In this document: positions 59,427 to 64,000 of the stretch, piece after piece
Numbering within the stretch: position 1 is the first letter of the stretch
Layout of the letters: each line of letters starts with the position of its first letter
Assembly: GCF_001698225.1 (NCBI RefSeq)
Contig: NZ_CP016594.1
Location: 3,844,001-3,908,000, forward strand
DNA length: 64,000 nucleotides
Source of the DNA: Gordonia terrae
GTDB taxonomy: Bacteria; Actinomycetota; Actinomycetes; Mycobacteriales; Mycobacteriaceae
Reading direction: 5' to 3'
Translations under genes and position numbers: made by a program
Notes under the pieces: model-generated
Database searches by the model: none
What the model saw: only the letters and a program-made list of their open reading frames with translations
Told to the model about the DNA's origin: nothing

Positions 59427-60455
59427 ATGGGCGATCCGGCAACCGATCTGACGCGAGGTCAGTTGACGCGGGCAGTACGGCTGCTCCAAGGCCATGTGCA
59501 CTTCGACGCCGCGCTGCTCATCCACCAGCCGGAGGGCGCTCGGTCTCGTATCGTGTCCCGGGTCGGGTACTCCTCGGGTTCGGCCTGGGCCTTGCAGCAC
59601 CTGTTCCCTCGTGATTATGAGGTTGGCTTCACGAACCGACTCAACCCCTCAGACGGCCTGCCTCTCTCGATCAGCGACGTCGGTGGACGGGTCCGCGACG
59701 AGTTCACCCGCACCGTATTGTTCGAGCAGTACCTGCGGGCCGAGGGCTTCACAGACGGGATGACGGTCGAGTTGTTCGACGGTGGCGATTACGTGGGTCT
59801 CGCGCACTTCTCTGCTCGACGCCCCGACGCATTCGCAGCGCCACAACGCGCGTTGGCCCGCGACCTGTCGGGTTTGCTGGCGCTGGTCCTGCGACCGGAC
59901 CAGGCGTCGGAGAACATTCGGCGACCATCGTCGGACGACGCGGGCTCGGCCGTGCCGGCCCCATCCACCGTCTACCTGCGCCGGGGCGCTCGGACCCTGT
60001 CCGCTGGTCCGGTGGACGTCCCGTTCGTCACCGAAGCCGCTTTCGTCCATGTGGTGGACGACTTCGTCGCCTGCGGCGTCGGCGAACTCCGACACCTGTG
60101 GTGGCATCAGGGAACCTGGTACCGGGTGATGCTCTCGCGCCTCGGCGACTTCGGCGACCTCAGGGTGACGGCCTGGCCGGTGACCTCCGAACAGGTGTGG
60201 CACCTGAGTCGACAGGAGGTGCGCGTACTCAGCGGGTTGGTGGTCGGACGCACCGACGCCGCGATCGCCACGGGACTGAATCTGAGTCCGCGGACGGTGC
60301 ACACGCACATGGTGAACATCCGACGCAAGCTCGGGGTAGACCGACGGACCGAGGCGGCGGCCAGGGCGACGGCGACCGCAACCGTCGTCCCCGGCCCCGC
60401 GACAGCGCCCGTCGCCGAGCTGGCACGGATCTACCGCGACTCGTTCCCTACGTGA
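59427..60455 (+). CDS. LuxR-family transcriptional regulator
   Basis: 342 aa. Residues about 1-160 resemble a GAF-like sensory region (VHFDAALLIHQPEGARSRIV, FTDGMTVELFDGGDYVGLAH). A middle domain of about 90 residues follows, and the LuxR helix-turn-helix is at about 262-322: HLSRQEVRVLSGLVVGRTDA, AIATGLNLSPRTVHTHMVNI then RRKLGVDRR. No receiver domain, so it is not a standard response regulator. Convergent with the deacetylase gene, overlapping by 8 bp. Confidence 0.87.
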   Translation: MGDPATDLTRGQLTRAVRLLQGHVHFDAALLIHQPEGARSRIVSRVGYSSGSAWALQHLFPRDYEVGFTNRLNPSDGLPLSISDVGGRVRDEFTRTVLFEQYLRAEGFTDGMTVELFDGGDYVGLAHFSARRPDAFAAPQRALARDLSGLLALVLRPDQASENIRRPSSDDAGSAVPAPSTVYLRRGARTLSAGPVDVPFVTEAAFVHVVDDFVACGVGELRHLWWHQGTWYRVMLSRLGDFGDLRVTAWPVTSEQVWHLSRQEVRVLSGLVVGRTDAAIATGLNLSPRTVHTHMVNIRRKLGVDRRTEAAARATATATVVPGPATAPVAELARIYRDSFPT

Positions 60456-61566
60456 TATCCGCCAGCAGCTCCGCGGCCGCGTCGACCGCCTCGCGCTCAT
60501 GGGCGAGCAGGTCATCGCCGCCCATGGGACCCAGGATCGGTGCAAACGCGTCGGCGGTACCGGTGGAGACGCCGGCGAGCTCCTCGACCACCGCAAGCCC
60601 GCAGAACGGAACGTAGTACGGGCTGTAGCCACCCTCCTGGAGACAGACGAGTCTCCCGCCGGCCACCTCATCGGCCACGTCGATGATCTTCCTGGCCAAC
60701 GATCGGAATCCGTCTGCGCGCAACATCATCCGCGCCAGGGGGTCCATCATCGAAGCATCGAAACCGCTCGCCACGATGATCAGTTCGGGACGATAGGCGC
60801 GCAGCGCGGGCAGGACCACCGCGTCGAAGGCGTATTCGTATGCGCCACTGCCGCCGCCGGGAGGCAGCGGGACGTTGAGGGTGTAGCCGAACCCGTCACC
60901 GGAACCCCGCTCGTCGCGGAACCCCGAGTCGGACGGGAAGCAGCGATCCTGGTGCACCGAGATGTTCAACACGTTCGACGACTCGCGGAAGATGTCCTGG
61001 GCGCCGTTACCGTGGTGGACATCCCAGTCGACGATCGCCACGCGTGTCATCCCGAGCACGTCGAGCGCGTGCGCTGCGGCGATCGCGCCGTTGTTGAAGA
61101 TGCAGAACCCGCGGCCGGTGGCGCGCTCGGCGTGGTGCCCCGGCGGGTTGATGAGTGCGTAGGCGTTGCTCACGGTGCCGTCGGCCACCGCGCGAACGGC
61201 CTCGATCGCGCCTCCGGCCGCGAGCAGCGCGATGTGGTGCCCACCGTTGCCGAACGGCGACACCCCGTCACCGGCGTCGCCGCCCTTCGGGAGGGCGCTC
61301 TCGGTGACGATGCGGTCGTAGTGGGCGGCGTCGTGGACTCGGAGGACGTCCTCGCGGGTCGCGGGCGCCGGCTCGAGCTGTCGCAGCGAGTTGATCAGGC
61401 CGGAGGCGCTGATCAACTCATGAAGCCGCCTCTTGGTGTCGGGGTGTGCGACGTGATGCGCGATGGGCTGGGTCAGGGCGTCGACGCTGGGCGGGAAGAT
61501 GCCGCCGCTGCCTGTGTCTGCCCACCCGTAGAGCGTGTTCCAGATGTATCCGGTGGTCGTTGCCAC
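60448..61566 (-). CDS. Class II histone deacetylase-like / acetylpolyamine amidohydrolase
   Basis: 372 aa zinc deacetylase of the arginase/HDAC fold. Active-site segments: INPPGHHAERATGRGFCIFN with the His pair, IVDWDVHHGNGAQDIF with the zinc-binding Asp and His, IIVASGFDASMMDPLARM with the second Asp, and CLQEGGYSPYYVPFCG. Start GTG 61566 with GAAGGA six nt upstream gives VATTTGYIWNTLYGW, typical of the bacterial class II group. Likely substrates are acetylated polyamines or small acetyl-amines; histones do not apply. Divergent from the HTH gene. Confidence 0.9.
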   Translation of the reverse strand: MATTTGYIWNTLYGWADTGSGGIFPPSVDALTQPIAHHVAHPDTKRRLHELISASGLINSLRQLEPAPATREDVLRVHDAAHYDRIVTESALPKGGDAGDGVSPFGNGGHHIALLAAGGAIEAVRAVADGTVSNAYALINPPGHHAERATGRGFCIFNNGAIAAAHALDVLGMTRVAIVDWDVHHGNGAQDIFRESSNVLNISVHQDRCFPSDSGFRDERGSGDGFGYTLNVPLPPGGGSGAYEYAFDAVVLPALRAYRPELIIVASGFDASMMDPLARMMLRADGFRSLARKIIDVADEVAGGRLVCLQEGGYSPYYVPFCGLAVVEELAGVSTGTADAFAPILGPMGGDDLLAHEREAVDAAAELLADIT

Positions 61567-61720
61567 GATCGTTCCTTCCGTCCGAACCCGTGTGTCGGTG
61601 GACACAGCATCATCGGAGCGGTGACGACTGTCATCGGTACAAATACTGAGGATGGACGAGCCGGGGATCGGCGGTGGGAAGGGTCGACACCGACCTGAAG
61701 TCGCGGCAACCGATGAGAAA

Positions 61721-61750
61721 AGCCCGTCCCGACATCAGTCGGAACGGGCT
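61721..61750. terminator. Orphan hairpin resembling a terminator
   Basis: AGCCCGTCCCGAC (61721-61733) pairs with GTCGGAACGGGCT (61738-61750), one mismatch, 4-nt loop, preceded by GAGAAAA and followed by TTCGTT. It has terminator form, but no gene ends beside it on either strand: the deacetylase starts to its left and the HTH gene starts to its right. It may be what is left of a gene truncated when the element to the right arrived. Confidence 0.55.
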
Positions 61751-61805
61751 TCGTTCGGTGGGACTCCTGATTGAGTACTCAAAGCATGAAATCGCAGGTC
61801 GTAAG

Positions 61806-62240
61806 GTGGAAGCTACCGTCGAGCTGGCACTGGCCTGCGCACGAGAGGCGCGGGAGTCGGGCAAACCGGACCGTTTGAGTAAGCCCGCACCTGTGAAAGT
61901 CCGGCGGCTCGAGCCGCATGACGTCGCGCTTGTCTGCCAGCTCTACGAAGACGGCAAGACGGTCTACGAGGTGGCTGCGGAGGTCGGAATCAGCCGGCAA
62001 CGCGTATCGAGTGTCCTGAAGCGAGCTGGTGTGCAGATGCGGCGACGCTCTCCCACGGCCAAGCAGATCGTTGAGATGCGACGGCTGTACGAGCAGGGCC
62101 TGTCACTGGCACAAGTCGGCGAACGAACCGGCTTTGATCACGGCACCGTCTGGCGGTACCTCAAGGAAGCCGGGGTGACCCTTCGTAACAGCAGCGGCCG
62201 GCCGGCTCAAGCTGAAACTAAGGCGGAGCTGTCACAGTGA
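61806..62240 (+). CDS. Helix-turn-helix protein associated with a serine recombinase
   Basis: 144 aa from GTG 61806; the frame is open back to 61674 and the start is not settled. Two HTH units are visible: ALVCQLYEDGKTVYEVAAEV with GISRQRVSSVLKRAG, and EMRRLYEQGLSLAQVGERTG with FDHGTVWRYLKEAGV, a resolvase/Hin-like double. The protein lies 32 bp upstream of the recombinase gene in the same direction, so it probably serves as a DNA-binding accessory factor or regulator of it. Confidence 0.75.
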   Translation: MEATVELALACAREARESGKPDRLSKPAPVKVRRLEPHDVALVCQLYEDGKTVYEVAAEVGISRQRVSSVLKRAGVQMRRRSPTAKQIVEMRRLYEQGLSLAQVGERTGFDHGTVWRYLKEAGVTLRNSSGRPAQAETKAELSQ

Positions 62241-62272
62241 GAGGGAACGGGTGGGCAGAAAGCGAGCGATTC

Positions 62273-63514
62273 ATGACCACCGCACTTACCTACCTGCGCG
62301 TCAGCAGCACCAAACAACTCCGGCCCGATCTGGGCCCAGAAGGACTCTCGATTCCCGCCCAGCGCGCGGCATGTGAGGCCACAGCCCGCGAGCACGGCAT
62401 GGAGATCGTCAAGGAGTTCGTCGAACCCGGACGGTCGGGAACCACCATCACGGCACGGCCAGCACTACAGAGCCTGCTCGAGCGAGCCGCCAACGACCCG
62501 GCCGTCGACCACGTCATCGTCTACGACCTATCTCGTCTGGCGCGTAACCGAGCCGACGATGTCGCGATTGTCACGCAGCTCGCGAGCAATGGCGTCACGC
62601 TGAGTAGTGCAACAGAGAACGTAGACGCCACACCAGTTGGACAACTCACGCATGGCCTCATTGCCGCCGTTAACGAGTACCGCTCTTCACGAGACGGCGC
62701 TGACATCGCGTACAAGATGGGCGAGAAAGCCAAACGCGGCGGGACACTCGGGCGCACCCATCGGCTATACCAACACCCTTGTTCGCCGTGACGGCCGTGA
62801 CTCACGCAGCATCGACGTCGACCCGATCCGAGGACCACTGATCCGACAGGCCTTCGAGTTGTTCGTCACCGATCGCTACGGCTACGAGCAGCTCGCCGAC
62901 CTCATGCTCGAACGTGGCCTGAGCCGGAGAGATCACGACCTGACTCGGCTCCGCGCTCGATCGGCAAGACCGGCATCGCCCGACTACTTACTAGCCGCTA
63001 CTACCTAGGCCTCATCACCCATGCCGGTACCGAACGAACAGGACAACACCAGCCGCTCGTCAGTCAACGGCTGTTCAACCAGGCGCAGGCAGTCATCGAG
63101 CGGAGGCAGGCCTCTGGCCAGCGACGTAGGAAACTTGACCACTATCTCAAGGGCATCCTCTACTGCGACACCTGTCTGCAAGACAGCAACCACACCCGTC
63201 TACTCAGCTACACCGAGACCACCGGACGGAGCGGCCAACGATTCCAATACTACTACTGCGCCAAGCGGGGCAGAGGGCGCCATACGACCTACATCCCGGC
63301 TAAGCATGCCGAGCGGCACGTTGTAGGAATATGGAACGAGCTCCGGTTGACGCCAAGCTTCCAAGCGGTACTGCAAGATGCGCTCCACCCAGCGCCAGTG
63401 ACCCGGCGACCTGGCCGGAGGTATCGATCAGAATCCGTAGAGGTACGGCGAACCATGAACCAGGCAATCTTCACTTCCATCTATCTCCCTGCCGAGGTGA
63501 CACAGTATGCCTAG
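62273..63514 (+). pseudogene. Large serine recombinase, interrupted by two indels
   Basis: Read across frames, this is a large serine recombinase. Piece 1 (62273 to about 62755) is the resolvase domain: LTYLRVSSTKQ with catalytic Ser11, EFVEPGRSGTTITARPALQS, and VIVYDLSRLARNRADDVAIV. Piece 2 (about 62755-62930, another frame) has APIGYTNTLVRRDGRDSRSI and LIRQAFELFVTDRYGYEQLA, the recombinase domain. Piece 3 (about 62930-63514, first frame again) has TGIARLLTSRYYLGLITHAG and a zinc ribbon ILYCDTCLQ...YYYCAKRG. A loss of two bases in CGCGCACCC near 62755 explains the first shift. Not functional unless the indels are sequencing errors. Confidence 0.85.
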
Positions 63515-63797
63515 GCTGACTCAGCGCCAGTATGACGCCAATTACCAACAGCTCCGCGTTATATGGAAAAGCGATCGTGCTCGGCTGCTGCACCTAAGCC
63601 CAACCCACCAAATGGTCCTGCATGAGTACTACCGGTTCACTGAGTCAGTCTGTCCCGACGGTCTCCGCCGACATCGCAAGATAATCGATCGCGCCATTCC
63701 CACGTTGGCACAATCCGCAGGCAGGGCATTAAGAACGGTTAATTCCGAGAACTTGAAACTACATCAACCTAAACCGCTAGTGACACCCTTTGCTTAA
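63507..63797 (+). CDS. Small hypothetical protein downstream of recombinase
   Basis: 96 aa, basic and helical (LTQRQYDANYQQLRVIWKSD, HLSPTHQMVLHEYYRFTESV). Its ATG lies inside the last codons of the recombinase frame (ATGCCTAG), showing designed coupling, which supports it being a real part of the element. GC content is clearly lower than in the chromosome to the left. Family not recognised. Confidence 0.55.
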   Translation: MPRLTQRQYDANYQQLRVIWKSDRARLLHLSPTHQMVLHEYYRFTESVCPDGLRRHRKIIDRAIPTLAQSAGRALRTVNSENLKLHQPKPLVTPFA

Positions 63798-63845
63798 GGA
63801 GCGTCATTCCGGTATTCAAACAACACCTACACGAACTCTCAGGTC

Positions 63846-64000
63846 CTATTTCTCTGAACTCTCTTCTTCCTCGGTTTTAGTTAAAATCGTCTGCCACTCG
63901 GGAGTATCTAACAATATACCTGATGTATTCAGTATTTTGTCACGCCAATATTTGGCCCTTGCAGGATCTTCTTCAATATCGACACGGATAGCAAATAACT
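63846..64000 (-). CDS. C-terminal end of an unidentified AT-rich gene (cut by window)
   Basis: The minus strand has an open frame running in from the right edge and ending with TAG at 63846-63848. It reads LFAIRVDIEEDPARAKYWRD, KILNTSGILLDTPEWQTILT and a Glu-rich tail ending EEEESSEK. The segment is about 40% GC, far below the rest of the window, and uses AT-ending codons, so it is probably foreign. Convergent with the small ORF at 63507. No family can be assigned from about 50 residues. Confidence 0.55.
   Translation of the reverse strand, partial: LFAIRVDIEEDPARAKYWRDKILNTSGILLDTPEWQTILTKTEEEESSEK

Overview
The window is GC-rich chromosomal DNA of a mycolic-acid actinomycete, most likely Gordonia or a close relative. 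Pointers are an Lsr2 nucleoid protein, a DUF732 secreted protein, a mycobacterial-type (Rv3717-like) peptidoglycan amidase, an MpaB/DUF2236 oxygenase, a DszA-like monooxygenase, many GTG starts and ATGA/GTGA gene overlaps. The assignment rests on gene content only. No rRNA, tRNA or CRISPR array is visible.

Layout. 1-8 kb: end of a urea-uptake locus (urtA), a DUF2236 oxygenase divergent from a TetR regulator, an MFS carrier, an AhpD-like protein, a DUF2339 membrane protein and a formate/nitrite-family channel. 8-12 kb: cyanase, then a PucR regulator divergent from a coupled cytosine deaminase/2-oxoglutarate-type oxygenase pair, which looks like a small nitrogen/pyrimidine module. 12-31 kb: housekeeping and repair genes, namely SseA sulfurtransferase, a secreted GH43-like propeller, a GNAT, HtrA protease, the ychF-msrA pair, AI-2E permease, an Ada-AlkA fusion followed by ogt, rmuC, an SDR/fructosamine-kinase/nucleosidase operon, a Zn amidase, and the TrhO-CobW pair. 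31-35 kb: a lipoprotein, lsr2, a PHP hydrolase, a CPA2 antiporter and a 38-bp tandem repeat.

35-48 kb is rich in sulfur-related genes: a complete ssuC-ssuB-ssuA-ssuD sulfonate uptake and desulfonation operon, a DszA-like flavin monooxygenase and a sulfide:quinone-oxidoreductase-like flavoprotein. Between them lie a serine-hydrolase-like lipoprotein with degraded catalytic motifs and an ArsR-SRPBCC pair with a clear palindromic operator.

48-54 kb holds the most unusual unit: a three-gene cassette of an unknown 461-aa protein, a MoxR-type AAA+ ATPase and a protein with HExxH metallopeptidase-like and VWA domains. The last gene appears frameshifted near its end. A complete IS1182-family element (17-bp inverted repeats, TATT target duplication) sits about 85 bp beyond its expected stop, inside a small hairpin.

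54-64 kb is accessory in character: a (Y/F)GQQP-repeat membrane protein, small secreted and membrane proteins, an SRPBCC pseudogene spread over three frames, a LuxR regulator convergent with a class II deacetylase, then a mobile-element-like end with an orphan hairpin, an HTH protein, a serine recombinase broken by two indels and, in the last 500 bp, AT-rich DNA carrying the end of an unidentified minus-strand gene.
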